From Flagellimonas zhangzhouensis (GTDB lineage Bacteria > Bacteroidota > Bacteroidia > Flavobacteriales > Flavobacteriaceae): DNA of 64,000 bases. The position numbers and the translations under genes were made by a program. Each line of letters begins with the position of its first letter. The first letter of the stretch is position 1. The DNA is taken from NCBI RefSeq assembly GCF_900102925.1, contig NZ_FNKI01000001.1:1054001-1118000 (forward strand), written 5' to 3'. Below the pieces are notes generated by a model. It was given only the letters and a program-made list of their open reading frames with translations. It did not search any database and had not been told where the DNA came from. Positions 6,708-16,623 of this stretch are shown here, piece after piece.

Positions 6708-9700
6708 TTTGAAATTTTTTATTGGTTATCTCTATTACTTTATGTAGTTCACGGTCAATTTCATCAATGGAGGTTGAAATGATATCCAACAGGTCCTTTG
6801 TTGAGAAAACTTCTTCTCCATAGCTTCTATGGTGGATCAGAAGTGACATAATCCTGGTCAGGGGCGAACGGATGGCATGCGACTGCAGCCAGGCAATTTC
6901 CGTAAGCATTTTGTTTTGGCCCTTAATTTTTTCCATTTGTTCCCTTGCCTCTGTTACATCCATTGCTGAACCAATGGTTTTAATAGGGTTGTTGCGGCCA
7001 TCCCTCTGGACATAAAAGCTATCTAGTACATATCCCATGGAGCCGTTTTCGGATATGGTCCGATACTCGATGGCCCAATCCTTCTTTTCAGACTCGTACA
7101 AATGGTTTTCAAGGGTATTCCAGACATGTTCCCTGTCTTTTGGATGGATTCTTTTGAACCAATCATTTTCAATTTCAAAGGGCTGTTTGGTTATTCGTTC
7201 CTCCACTCGGTCCAAAACTTGGCAATATAATAAGGTTTTGGATCGATGGTCAAGTTCCCAAATGACCTGCTTACTGGCCGACATGGCCAAAAGGAACCGT
7301 TCCCTACTTATCCTTAATTGCAACTCATACTCCTTCTCTTGGGTAATATCCCGGACCGTTCCTTCAAAATGCATTGGTTCCCCTGAGGATTCATCGACGA
7401 CCATTTGGAATTCTTGGTGCACCCATTTAACCGCCCCGTCCCCGGTGATGATCCTATGTTCAAATTTCGTAATGACCCCTGGTTCCAAATGGATGTTGGG
7501 ACTTTCCTCGATAAGGTATCGGTCTTCTGGATGGAAGGCTTTGGTGACATTTTCCATGGTCGGATGGAAATTTTCAGGGGTATATCCAAAAATCCCATAG
7601 GTTTCCGGGCTCCACTCACTAAGGTCCGAATCGAAATTTCTATACCAATATCCAATTTTAGCTATCCGATGTGCCCGGTTGAGTCTGGTGTTTGACATCC
7701 TTAAAGAATGCTCAAGTTCCTTTTGGTCAGTGATATCCTTGGCGACCGCCAATACAAGTTCATGGTCCATATTGGCAGTACTTGACCATATGAACCATTT
7801 TTCCGTATTGCTTATGGTCAACATACGCATTTCAATACCATCAGTTCTTCCCGAACCACGTCGATTGGGCAACACTTGGTCCAATTTTTCCTGATCGGAT
7901 GCATGTATAAAGGCTTCAAATGCCATTCCCACAATTTGTGTTCGATTTTTGCCTATTGCTTTAGAGAAGGCTTTATTGGCCTGTTTTATTCTCCCATCAA
8001 AACCAATGATGCAAAAGGGATCCGGTGAGAGCTCAAAAAACTCCAAATATTCCGCTTGGACCATTTTTTGTTTGATGGGTCCCCCTATCTGATGGCCAAT
8101 TCCCTCAACAAGATATAAGATATCATTCAAGTCCTCTTTTGGTTGCTTTGCAAATAAAAGGAGACATCCAATGGATTCCTGGCCCGAAAGTATGGGTAGG
8201 CCAATGCAGGTTCTGATCCCAACCTTTTTGGCGAAATTTGATCGAACAAATTCAGGGTTCTTGTCAAAGTCATCCCAAATCATCAATGCATTCGCTTGTT
8301 CGATTTTGCCTTGTATTCCCTTCTCCATTGAAAAATAATCCACAGGCATGGGTTGCTTCAAAAAAAGTTCGCCACTCTTCCCACCGCTGGCTTGGCCTAA
8401 CAGGTTAAATTTGGCCCCGTCCCTTGATTTTAACCACACCTCAGCAGCTTGTATTTCGCACACTTCGACCAATTTTTCCATGATGGTATCAAGGCCGTCC
8501 CGAAGGCTTCCCTTTTTTCCAAAAGCTTTAACGAGGTCCAGCCAAAGCTCTTTTTTCAATTTGGACCTCATCCTTTCGGTAATATCTCTGGAATTCATGA
8601 CAATCCCCTGAATGTGGGGCGTGGCCAAATGGTTGCTCCAAATGGATTCAATCCACTTCCAGGTTCCATTGGAATGTTTGAATCGGAATGGTTCGATCTC
8701 AACATGTTCGACCTCTTGTACCATTTCGAGGGCCTTCCTTAACCGTGGTATATCGTCTTTGGACAATTGATCAAAAAAACAAGTCTCCATCAAATCATGG
8801 GTTGAGTACCCCAATTGGTTGTCAAAGGATGGGGAAGCATAAAGGTAGATTCCGTCCGTATCCACGATAGAGATCAGATCGGTCCCGTTCAGCACCAAAT
8901 TTTTGAACCTGCTTTCGCTGTTCTTTACTTGGTCCAAGACATCCGATTGATTGATCAAATGGGATAGATTGGTGGTTAGGGTGTTCAACAATTGCACTTC
9001 TTCTTTCGTCCATTTCCTTTCTGTCTCATGGTCCTCCAAGCCGATAAAACCCCTGAATGTGCCAGATGAAAAAACTGGAAGAGCCAATAATGACTTTAGG
9101 CATTCTGTCTCCAAAGTTTCCGCAAGATTAGGTTCCGAGACCTTCGATCGGTTCATCGAAAAGACCCTTCCCTTCCTCAAACGCCCAATTAGGTGCTGTA
9201 GAAGCGGAAAGGGCAAGGCAGGGTATCCATCGAGATCGGATTTAGGATCTCGGTCGGTCTTAATTTTCATTAACGTGATCCTATCAAGTTTCGAATCGCT
9301 CTGAAAGAAATAGACCCGATGGATTTTCAAGGTCTCCAATAGTAACGTAAAACAAACATCCAATGCTTTCAACCAATCCGGATTTCGAATCAAATTGTTG
9401 TTCATATCCGAAATGGCCTGGAAAAGTCGGTTTTGGGAAAGTAACCTTTTTTCGTACTCCACGGAATCGGAAATATCCATGGCTATGACAAGTTCAGCAG
9501 GTCTACCTTTGTATTGGATGAGGTTGCTCTTCAGAAATACGGGGAAGACCGTACCGTCCTTTTTCTTATGGCGAAAAAAGCCCTCTTTGTAGGTGTCCTT
9601 TCTCTTTTTGGTGTTCTCGATGGCCATTTCCAATTTGGCGATATCCTTTTTAGGTCTTATCGCCTTAAGGGTCATACGAAGGAAACGGCCTTTGGTAAAG

Positions 9701-9834
9701 CCATACTGTTGCAGGGCCGCATTGTTAACCTTTAGAAAACGAAGTGTCTCTAAATCGTAAATCCACATGGGATGTGGACAAAAATCAAAAATATGGTCTT
9801 CCGATAAACTGGAAGCATCTAGGATGGGGGACAT
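6679..9834 (-). CDS. Multi-PAS/GAF sensor protein ending in a DHp domain without an ATPase domain
   Basis: 1051 aa, soluble. Domains in order, boundaries approximate: PAS (25-130, FDFCPHPMWIYDLETLRFL), GAF (150-290), PAS (305-415), GAF (440-600), PAS (605-715), PAS (720-850), PAS (860-970), then a short DHp-like helical hairpin (LQSHAIRSPLTRIM with His986). The protein ends about 65 residues after the histidine, so the N, G1, F and G2 boxes of a kinase catalytic domain are absent. It cannot autophosphorylate by itself; it must borrow a kinase in trans or signal conformationally to the receiver that overlaps its 3' end. The start at 9834 is the first ATG. A 218-base AT-rich gap separates it from the PepSY gene; it shows only a short GTTGG/CCAAC-type dyad. 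Confidence 0.88.
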   Translation of the reverse strand: MSPILDASSLSEDHIFDFCPHPMWIYDLETLRFLKVNNAALQQYGFTKGRFLRMTLKAIRPKKDIAKLEMAIENTKKRKDTYKEGFFRHKKKDGTVFPVFLKSNLIQYKGRPAELVIAMDISDSVEYEKRLLSQNRLFQAISDMNNNLIRNPDWLKALDVCFTLLLETLKIHRVYFFQSDSKLDRITLMKIKTDRDPKSDLDGYPALPFPLLQHLIGRLRKGRVFSMNRSKVSEPNLAETLETECLKSLLALPVFSSGTFRGFIGLEDHETERKWTKEEVQLLNTLTTNLSHLINQSDVLDQVKNSESRFKNLVLNGTDLISIVDTDGIYLYASPSFDNQLGYSTHDLMETCFFDQLSKDDIPRLRKALEMVQEVEHVEIEPFRFKHSNGTWKWIESIWSNHLATPHIQGIVMNSRDITERMRSKLKKELWLDLVKAFGKKGSLRDGLDTIMEKLVEVCEIQAAEVWLKSRDGAKFNLLGQASGGKSGELFLKQPMPVDYFSMEKGIQGKIEQANALMIWDDFDKNPEFVRSNFAKKVGIRTCIGLPILSGQESIGCLLLFAKQPKEDLNDILYLVEGIGHQIGGPIKQKMVQAEYLEFFELSPDPFCIIGFDGRIKQANKAFSKAIGKNRTQIVGMAFEAFIHASDQEKLDQVLPNRRGSGRTDGIEMRMLTISNTEKWFIWSSTANMDHELVLAVAKDITDQKELEHSLRMSNTRLNRAHRIAKIGYWYRNFDSDLSEWSPETYGIFGYTPENFHPTMENVTKAFHPEDRYLIEESPNIHLEPGVITKFEHRIITGDGAVKWVHQEFQMVVDESSGEPMHFEGTVRDITQEKEYELQLRISRERFLLAMSASKQVIWELDHRSKTLLYCQVLDRVEERITKQPFEIENDWFKRIHPKDREHVWNTLENHLYESEKKDWAIEYRTISENGSMGYVLDSFYVQRDGRNNPIKTIGSAMDVTEAREQMEKIKGQNKMLTEIAWLQSHAIRSPLTRIMSLLIHHRSYGEEVFSTKDLLDIISTSIDEIDRELHKVIEITNKKFQNGQRNIIDR

Positions 9835-10052
9835 TCCTTTGAGGTTGGTTTAAAAAGTTTGGGATAACTGAAACGGTTGGATAACCAAACGTCACTGGTA
9901 AAGAATTAAGTTCTGAAGCATGTTGCCTATGTGGATATGGTTGGTTTACTAAATTGAAATTCCAAGACCCAAGGAATTTTATCTGTAACGGATTTTAATC
10001 AAAAATATTTTAATATTATAAATTAAGTGAAATAAAATCAAATGAATCGTAA

Positions 10053-11249
10053 TCATGCATCTCTTTGTTTGTTCCCCGAAAAAAGTCGTAGTTGATCTTC
10101 ACCACCTCTATTTTCCGGCCCGAGGGTTGGGATATGATGAAGCTGAGATTGTGGGGAATTCTGCATCCCGTTCTTCTTTCCGGTCTTCCTTCTTTTTTTG
10201 TTCCGGTATATGTTGAGCCCCGTCAAGAACAACAGCAAAGGGACCAGACCGGAGACGAAGACCAATATCCTGCCGATGGTACCGGCCATTTCACCGATAT
10301 GGATAGGGTAGAACTGCGTTGCCATTCGGTTGCTGTTGGGGTCCGTCCTAAAATCACTCACCACCGTAACATGACCATTGGCATCGAGTTCCACTTCTTT
10401 GGTCCTTCGAAGCCCTGAGGTTATAAACCGTTCCTTGATATATCGAAGCCTATAATGGTCCGTTCCATTCTTGGGAAAGTGGATGGCCCGTAAGGCGTAG
10501 GATTCATTTGTTTTTGACAGATAATCCAGCAATCGTGGAGAATCCCCATGTGCCCATGGTCGTGGAGCCTCTAGGCCCGTGCTGTCGCGTTTCCCATCAA
10601 AAAGGCCGAGGGCCGATTTGTAGTAGGAGTTATAGGTAAAGTAGGAACCACTGAGGGCCATGATGAGCAAGGGCACCATAAAATAGGCCCCAAAGGTCTT
10701 GTGCAGATCGAAATTGATTTTCTTTCTTTTTCCCTTCCATTGAATGGTAAAGCCCTCTTTCAAGTTGTTGCGATAGGATGTTGCCCAGATATAGAAACCA
10801 GAGGTCAACAGGAACAAAAAGAAAATGATGGCACTGGTCCCCACAATGTATTTGCCAAACGTTGGAATGCCCAAGGTCCGGTGAAGGACCAACAGGTTTT
10901 CAAAAAAGCGAATGGAAGCTGATTTTTTGCCGAGATAGGCATGGGTCTCGGGGTGGTAATAACTGGTCTTTCCATTATTGAACGTAATGGAGATCGTCTG
11001 TTGTTCCCGATAGGGGAGGAACATACTGTTGATGCTGTCCCCATGAATGGCAACCAAACTTGCCGTGGTTTCCATGATGGTCCTATCGTCCAGATTCCCA
11101 AAGTCCTCCACCTGGAGCAGGTCGGGATTGAGAAATGCGGAAAGTTCAGGTTGCCAGACATAGAGGGAACCTGTGAGACCGGAAAATGAGGCGATAAGCC
11201 CACAGGTGAGGCCCAACCAAAGGTGTATTTTCCGAATCGTTCTATTCAT
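10053..11249 (-). CDS. PepSY-associated transmembrane protein (iron-uptake linked)
   Basis: 398 aa inner-membrane protein of the PepSY_TM family. The N-terminal helix (IHLWLGLTCGLIASFSGLTGSLYVW), central helices (YIVGTSAIIFFLFLLTSGFY, GAYFMVPLLIMALSGSYFTY) and a last helix (IGRILVFVSGLVPLLLFLTG) give four membrane spans around two periplasmic PepSY regions. Such proteins sit next to TonB-dependent siderophore receptors and are thought to handle ferric-siderophore reduction or release. It lies 72 bases downstream of the receptor gene on the same strand, so one operon is likely. The C-terminal tail is basic. Confidence 0.88.
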   Translation of the reverse strand: MNRTIRKIHLWLGLTCGLIASFSGLTGSLYVWQPELSAFLNPDLLQVEDFGNLDDRTIMETTASLVAIHGDSINSMFLPYREQQTISITFNNGKTSYYHPETHAYLGKKSASIRFFENLLVLHRTLGIPTFGKYIVGTSAIIFFLFLLTSGFYIWATSYRNNLKEGFTIQWKGKRKKINFDLHKTFGAYFMVPLLIMALSGSYFTYNSYYKSALGLFDGKRDSTGLEAPRPWAHGDSPRLLDYLSKTNESYALRAIHFPKNGTDHYRLRYIKERFITSGLRRTKEVELDANGHVTVVSDFRTDPNSNRMATQFYPIHIGEMAGTIGRILVFVSGLVPLLLFLTGLNIYRNKKRRKTGKKNGMQNSPQSQLHHIPTLGPENRGGEDQLRLFSGNKQRDA

Positions 11250-11321
11250 AGTGGTCAGAAGGGTACCTGATGTTGTTATAAAACGGTGCCAATGGGAACA
11301 TCGACACCGCTTTCTTATGGA

Positions 11322-13706
11322 TTAGAAACTGTACAAAAGGCTCAATTTCGTATTGATGCCTTCCCCGGCTCCGGTAAAGGTGCGCAAGGGTGCTGCCCAT
11401 TGCGACCTTGCGGGCAGGTAATATTCGTTCAACAGGTTATTGATGGCCAAGGAGACGGATATATTGGACTGCAATCGATAGGTCGCGGACCAATTGAGCA
11501 AGGTATATCCTTCCACTGGAAATTGGGTGTGCCTAAAGGTGTAATTGTCGTTGGCATCCAGATAGGGGTCAAACCTGTCCCTGTCCCCCAAATGGGTCAT
11601 TCGTAGGGAGGTGCCCAATTTGTCCGTTGGTGCCCAATTGACATAGGCCGTCCACTTTGGGGCGGCAATGACATCACCTCCCAAGTAGACCAGATTGTTT
11701 TCATTGCCCCCATTATGGGTCACTCCTTCCACATAGGTGTATGAGGTGCCCAGTTGCCATTTGTTGTCCGGGGAAAAATAATCCAGGGCAACCTCCCCTC
11801 CATAGATATCCTGGGGTTGTTTTGAAGGAACAAACGAATTGATGTTCTCATCGAATACAACGCCAGTGCCCAAATTCGAGGTGCTGTAGTATCCCACAGC
11901 TTCAAATTTGATGTTATGGAACTTGGACAGGAAGCCGAACTCATAATTTTTGGTCACTGCCGGTTCCAATTGGATCTCATTGATGTTGTCTGCTGTTGCG
12001 GACCGGAGTACCGAACCCAGATCGGCAATGGAGAATCCTTGGGAATAGCTCACATAGGGAATGAACTCTTGGTGTTTGATATAACGGAGACCGACATTGA
12101 AGGCCAGATTGTCAAAACCTATCTTACCACCTTCGACGGCCACTGATGGGTTGAAGTTGTCATCCCCAAGAGGGGAATAGGGAAGCGTATTGTAGTCCTC
12201 AATGTCCAAGTTCATGTCATCAAAACGAAGACCGGCCTTCACTACCCAGGTCCCATTGAACTTGGCAGTGGACTGAAGGTAAGGGGCCCAACTGAACATT
12301 TTAATGTTCGGCACCCATAACCTGCCATCCAAAAGGCCTTGATTGGTCTTGTCGCGGAGCAGGTCCACACCATAGGTCAGGGAGATGTCCGTTGCAGTAT
12401 TGATGGGAAAGGTCGTATTGAAATTGGGCCTCAGTCCATATTTTTCGGCATTGATGACGGATTGGCCACCATTTTCAAATTTATCGGAATAAAAGAAGAT
12501 GTTTTCCGTGTTTTGGTAATATAAGTCCGCCGTAAAATCCGTGGTACCCGAGAAAATTTGGGTCAGGTTATATTTTAGCTGCCCGTTCACAAGTGTCGAT
12601 CCCGTGGGCTCCTGTCCCTCTACAGAACCCTCGACCCCGTACCCGGCCGTGAGGATATAGTCCCCTTCCTCGTTAAAGACCTCGAACTCTGCCGGAACAG
12701 GTATGAATGGGGTGTCCTGGGCCGATTTGTATAGGTTACCTCCCAAAGTGATATTTTGGTTATCGGAAATCCGGTATTCCAACTTGGCCAGGGCACTGTA
12801 GATCTTCGTGTTGTCCAGACCATAAGTGGGCAAGATCACAGTCCCGTCGGCATCATATTTGTTTCCGGTCTTTTCATAGCTCCCGCTGATATAGTACTTA
12901 AATCTGTCCAAATTGCCCTTGAGGGACTGGTATAGCCCAAAACCAAGGGCGTCATCTGTGGCCGCCAGGTTGGAAGTACCCCAAACATTTGTGGTGCCCT
13001 CTATTTTTTCGGCAACGTTCGGCTTTTTGGTGATATAGTTGATAAAACCCCCATTGCCCCCATTTCCAAAAATGGAGGTGGCCCCTTTGATGACCTCGAC
13101 CCGGCTGATATCATTGGGACTTATTGATTTTATGCCCAACTGTCCATTCCGAAGTGGGGTGGACTGGGGAATCCCGTCGACCATAACCAATAGCGAACGT
13201 CCTCGCAAAGTCTGTCCCCAATTGGAAAAGGTTCCGGTGGACACCGCAAGACCGGGTACCGTAAACTCCAATATTTCACTGATGTTCGAGGTGGAGTTTG
13301 AGAATTCCTGTAGTTTGACCTCGCCCACCACGGTCACGGAGGCCGGGATTTCTGAAAGGTATTCCGAGTTTCTGCTGGCCGATATGACGACCTCGTCCAG
13401 ACTGTTCAAGTCTTCGGTCAATACCGCCGTGAACGGGATGGTGCCATCATGCGAAAATGTTATTTGCTCCACACGTGTCCGATAGCCCAACATCCTGAAA
13501 GTCACTTCCCAGGTACCCTCTTTAATGGAAGTGAGTTCAAAGTTGCCATCATAATCTGTCGTGGTTCCAATTTGTAAAGCTGGGATGTAGACTGTGGCCC
13601 CCATAAGGGGCTGGTTTTGTTCATCGGTCACTTTTCCGTTGAGATTCGACTGGGAAAATGCGCTAAAGGTGAATAGTAGAGCCGTAGCAAGCGTAATGAG
13701 TTTCAT
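11322..13706 (-). CDS. TonB-dependent siderophore-type receptor
   Basis: 794 aa outer-membrane receptor. A signal peptide (MKLITLATALLFTFSAFS) is followed by a carboxypeptidase-regulatory-like domain (about 20-95, GKVTDEQNQPLMGATVYI), a plug domain (about 105-225, DEVVISASRNSEYLSEIPASVTVV ... EVIKGATSIFGNGGNGGFINYITKKP) and a 22-strand-type beta barrel ending in an aromatic residue (LSLLYSF). The plug layout is that of ferric-siderophore receptors. The pairing with a PepSY protein supports iron acquisition; the actual ligand cannot be read from the sequence. No lesion is visible. By eye the region is GC-richer than the defence genes. Confidence 0.92.
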   Translation of the reverse strand: MKLITLATALLFTFSAFSQSNLNGKVTDEQNQPLMGATVYIPALQIGTTTDYDGNFELTSIKEGTWEVTFRMLGYRTRVEQITFSHDGTIPFTAVLTEDLNSLDEVVISASRNSEYLSEIPASVTVVGEVKLQEFSNSTSNISEILEFTVPGLAVSTGTFSNWGQTLRGRSLLVMVDGIPQSTPLRNGQLGIKSISPNDISRVEVIKGATSIFGNGGNGGFINYITKKPNVAEKIEGTTNVWGTSNLAATDDALGFGLYQSLKGNLDRFKYYISGSYEKTGNKYDADGTVILPTYGLDNTKIYSALAKLEYRISDNQNITLGGNLYKSAQDTPFIPVPAEFEVFNEEGDYILTAGYGVEGSVEGQEPTGSTLVNGQLKYNLTQIFSGTTDFTADLYYQNTENIFFYSDKFENGGQSVINAEKYGLRPNFNTTFPINTATDISLTYGVDLLRDKTNQGLLDGRLWVPNIKMFSWAPYLQSTAKFNGTWVVKAGLRFDDMNLDIEDYNTLPYSPLGDDNFNPSVAVEGGKIGFDNLAFNVGLRYIKHQEFIPYVSYSQGFSIADLGSVLRSATADNINEIQLEPAVTKNYEFGFLSKFHNIKFEAVGYYSTSNLGTGVVFDENINSFVPSKQPQDIYGGEVALDYFSPDNKWQLGTSYTYVEGVTHNGGNENNLVYLGGDVIAAPKWTAYVNWAPTDKLGTSLRMTHLGDRDRFDPYLDANDNYTFRHTQFPVEGYTLLNWSATYRLQSNISVSLAINNLLNEYYLPARSQWAAPLRTFTGAGEGINTKLSLLYSF

Positions 13707-14018
13707 TAATTTGGATTTATTTAAAATAAGGAATCAAAAATAAGGTATAATACGATAAACACAAATCTTATTTGGATTTAATACAAATAAAAATCAAGAA
13801 ATGGTTTGCGAGGTAAACTGGTTGATCAGAAATTAGAAATTCCATAAGATTTGAATTTTCTGATTCGTCATTTATTTGAACTTTGGTAATGCTCTCAGTT
13901 ATCAATAGTTGTGCGCGTTGGCAAGAAACTATATAAGTACACACGAAACTGAGAATCCGCCAATATTTGGAGAGGTAGCCCTAAAATAAGCACCTAATTA
14001 TAGCCTATATTGAACGGG
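13707..14018 (-). promoter_or_regulatory. TonB receptor upstream region with inverted repeat
   Basis: This 312-base gap holds the promoter of the receptor operon and no gene. An inverted repeat TTATTTG-N9-CAAATAA lies at 13768-13790, about 62 bases upstream of the start codon, a plausible repressor site; a Fur-type regulator would fit the function, but the match to a Fur box is not clear. The segment near 13869-13885 (TTATTTGAACTTTGGTAA) is nearly repeated at 16730-16747. Confidence 0.4.
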
Positions 14019-15299
14019 TTATTCGTCAAACAATCCCGATTTTGCCAGCTGTCGGGCTATTTGATGCAAGTTATTGAGTAAAATTCGGCCTTCACCGTCA
14101 AAACCACGGGTACCGAAATACGCGATGACCAAATCACGGCTAGGTGAAATGTACAGTCCCTGTCCGCCACCTCCCTCTTTGAAAAAATCGCCATCGTTCA
14201 TCACTACATCCCATTGATAAGTGGAATGCCTTGGAGGCTCACCGTCCACTAAATGTTCAGCTGTAATTGGATCATCGTAAATGAACAAATCAATTGGGCC
14301 CGAATTTTTAATGATTTCAGGTCGGCCGCCTTGTTGTATTTTATTGATGTAAGCTACTGGTATAAAATCATAGGGGGAGATTCTACCCGATGGAGTGAAC
14401 AACAGTCCAAAACGGGCATGATCTCTCAAGGTAGCACTGAGTCCTCCCATATACATCCTATCGTTCGAATTCGGTAAAAACATCAGTGCATCCGATTCCG
14501 CACCCATTCTTTGCCAGATTCTTTCTTCAATGAGTTCAACGGCAGTCCTATTTGTAATCCGCTCAATGATCCACCCCAGAACTTCGGTGTTGAGGGAGAA
14601 GTATTCATAAATCCGTCCGGAAGGTCCTGTCTTTTTCATCGGAGCAAGTTGACCTGATGGTCCTCCTTTGGATTTATCATTACCGATCCAGCCATTCTCG
14701 TTAAAGAATAGTTGTGCAAAATGATTGTCATCGATTCCCATTCCGGAGCTCATGTCCAATACATCAATAATGGGAACCGCACCCCAGTCTGTTCCTTTCA
14801 GTTCTGTTAAATAGGTCGATATCGGTTGGTGAACATCTATTTTACCCTCCTGTTCCAACAAGGCAATAATAGTAGAAACATAGGGTTTGGTCACTGAAAA
14901 ACTATGATGCTTATAGTACTCTTTCATGTGGGGATATTCCTCGAACACGATTTTGCCTTTATGCACAATGATCATGCCATCTACTAAGGGGCTCTTTATA
15001 TATTCTTCCAAGGGTATCTCCCCTTCCCAAGTTTTAGTGACGAATTTCCTCACATCCTCCCTAAAATGATAATCCAGTTGTCGTATATCACCCGATCGGC
15101 TAAGGACTTGGTGTGGCCAAAATTCGGACATGTGAGAATTGATGTACCGCGTGAAATCACCTCCTTTATTCGATTGTTGATGAATGTCAAAATCGGCATG
15201 GATGGCTTGTATCTCTTCCAAAGTGTAGCCCTTAAATTCTTGGGAACAAATTAAATGAGGCAAAAGAATTGTAAAAAGGATCAATAGTCTTGATTTCAT
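14019..15299 (-). CDS. Secreted serine hydrolase (class C beta-lactamase / esterase fold)
   Basis: 426 aa with an N-terminal signal peptide (MKSRLLILFTILLPHLICSQ). The catalytic SxxK motif is SVTK near residue 134 in HHSFSVTKPYVSTIIALLE. The second motif (YxN-like, YFSLNTEVLGW) and a glycine-rich GGGGQGLYISPSRD segment match the Beta-lactamase family, which includes esterases, peptidases and penicillin-binding-like enzymes. The substrate is unknown. It stands alone on the minus strand, with 312 bases before and 109 bases after the neighbouring genes. Confidence 0.85.
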   Translation of the reverse strand: MKSRLLILFTILLPHLICSQEFKGYTLEEIQAIHADFDIHQQSNKGGDFTRYINSHMSEFWPHQVLSRSGDIRQLDYHFREDVRKFVTKTWEGEIPLEEYIKSPLVDGMIIVHKGKIVFEEYPHMKEYYKHHSFSVTKPYVSTIIALLEQEGKIDVHQPISTYLTELKGTDWGAVPIIDVLDMSSGMGIDDNHFAQLFFNENGWIGNDKSKGGPSGQLAPMKKTGPSGRIYEYFSLNTEVLGWIIERITNRTAVELIEERIWQRMGAESDALMFLPNSNDRMYMGGLSATLRDHARFGLLFTPSGRISPYDFIPVAYINKIQQGGRPEIIKNSGPIDLFIYDDPITAEHLVDGEPPRHSTYQWDVVMNDGDFFKEGGGGQGLYISPSRDLVIAYFGTRGFDGEGRILLNNLHQIARQLAKSGLFDE

Positions 15300-15408
15300 T
15301 TGGCGTTTTTAAATTGACCACAACTTGTTTATATCAATGTAAAATATCGATATATCCAAAATAGATGGATATTGAAGTATTTGATTATCGTTTATTCTAA
15401 CTTTGACC

Positions 15409-16623
15409 TCAATTGTGATGATGCCTTTCTTTGTGTTGTCTCAATAAGTCTTTCCCATAATCATTGCCGTTTGGGGTTCTTACCACCGTATGGATGTGGT
15501 TTCTTGATGGCTTCCCATCATCGGCATTGGGTACGCCAACGACTCTTTGATGATCAAATTCGATAAGTACAACTGGACTATGGATTCGATAGTAAAAAAC
15601 GGCATTCTCGGAAGTGTCTCCGACCCAAGAAAACCATGTATCATCAATATTTTCCATCACTTCCCTCATTTTTACCTTATCATGCCCCTCTCTAATATTG
15701 CTGATGTACAAATAAATTAAGTCCAAAAGTTTTTGCCTTTGTTCATCTGAAAACTTTGAGACTGGAATACCTTCATAATTAAGGGTTAAATTATCTTTAT
15801 TGGCCTCAGCCAAATTGTTGTTGCCAGTTTTGAACCTTGTAATAGTGGCTTCTTTCTGGTTTACGGGCCCTAAGGACTGCATCAGTGCCAATCCCATATT
15901 CTGTTCATCCTGAAAAATGGTATTTCCTTTGTACTTACCTGAAGTGGTAATTATTGGTTCACCGCCCATAAATACAGGTGACATTACCACTTGGTCTCGC
16001 AATATAAAGTAGTTGATGACCAGATGGTGTCCATCCAATTGCCATCCCCAAGGCTCAGTACTTGAAGGTTTTCCCATTATGGTCAAGAAATATAATTCTT
16101 CATCATAATCCAATGATCCATTATTGAGCTCTTTAAGCGTCTGGTCGGTCTTCATGATGTCCTTACTCAGTTGCAGCCCCTTTGCGCTTAACGATTCCTG
16201 TATTAAACCAAAGGCCTTTTTTTTCTGATCGTCGGTCAACTCTTTTAGGCTAACGCCCTGTCTGTCATAAATTCCATTATCCACGTTGCACCATTTCCTC
16301 CATTCCTCGTCATCAACAGTAAATGTGGTGCGTTCTACTTGTGAAGCGGACAGGTTTCTTAAAAATATCTCAGCGGCTTGTTGAATCGGTAAAGTCGAAA
16401 CACCAGTTGAACGAATTTGGAATAAATTGTTTGAATCACCCTCCTCTGAAAAGATTCCAATATATGGCTCTTTCAAGGCCTCCGCCTCCATTTTGGCAAA
16501 ACGTTCTTTCACAGGATTTACTTCCCCAGGATTTTCATTTGTTTTGGCATTTTCGTTTTGACCCTCTTTATGCCTGCAACCAAAGACTGTCCATAGTATG
16601 AGCACTATGAGTACGTTTTTCAT
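15409..16623 (-). CDS. DUF3500 family lipoprotein
   Basis: 404 aa with a lipoprotein signal peptide (MKNVLIVLILWTVFGC; lipobox Cys16). The body matches the DUF3500 family seen in environmental Bacteroidota and Planctomycetota: RTTFTVDDEEWRKWCNV, GWQLDGHHLVINYF, VFMGGEP and a C-terminal PVVLIEFDHQRVVG. The function is not established. The many conserved His and Asp residues (GHHLVINYF, EFDHQ) suggest metal binding or hydrolase activity, but that is inference. It sits in the cargo part of the island with no obvious partner gene. Confidence 0.85.
   Translation of the reverse strand: MKNVLIVLILWTVFGCRHKEGQNENAKTNENPGEVNPVKERFAKMEAEALKEPYIGIFSEEGDSNNLFQIRSTGVSTLPIQQAAEIFLRNLSASQVERTTFTVDDEEWRKWCNVDNGIYDRQGVSLKELTDDQKKKAFGLIQESLSAKGLQLSKDIMKTDQTLKELNNGSLDYDEELYFLTIMGKPSSTEPWGWQLDGHHLVINYFILRDQVVMSPVFMGGEPIITTSGKYKGNTIFQDEQNMGLALMQSLGPVNQKEATITRFKTGNNNLAEANKDNLTLNYEGIPVSKFSDEQRQKLLDLIYLYISNIREGHDKVKMREVMENIDDTWFSWVGDTSENAVFYYRIHSPVVLIEFDHQRVVGVPNADDGKPSRNHIHTVVRTPNGNDYGKDLLRQHKERHHHN

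Noticed and set aside
7037..9735. Many plus-strand ORFs opposite the multi-PAS gene
   Set aside because: They are antisense shadows of a clear multi-domain coding frame.
10053..16623. The iron-uptake, hydrolase and DUF3500 genes as one novel pathway
   Set aside because: Separate promoters, long gaps and unrelated families; only the TonB receptor and PepSY protein belong together.
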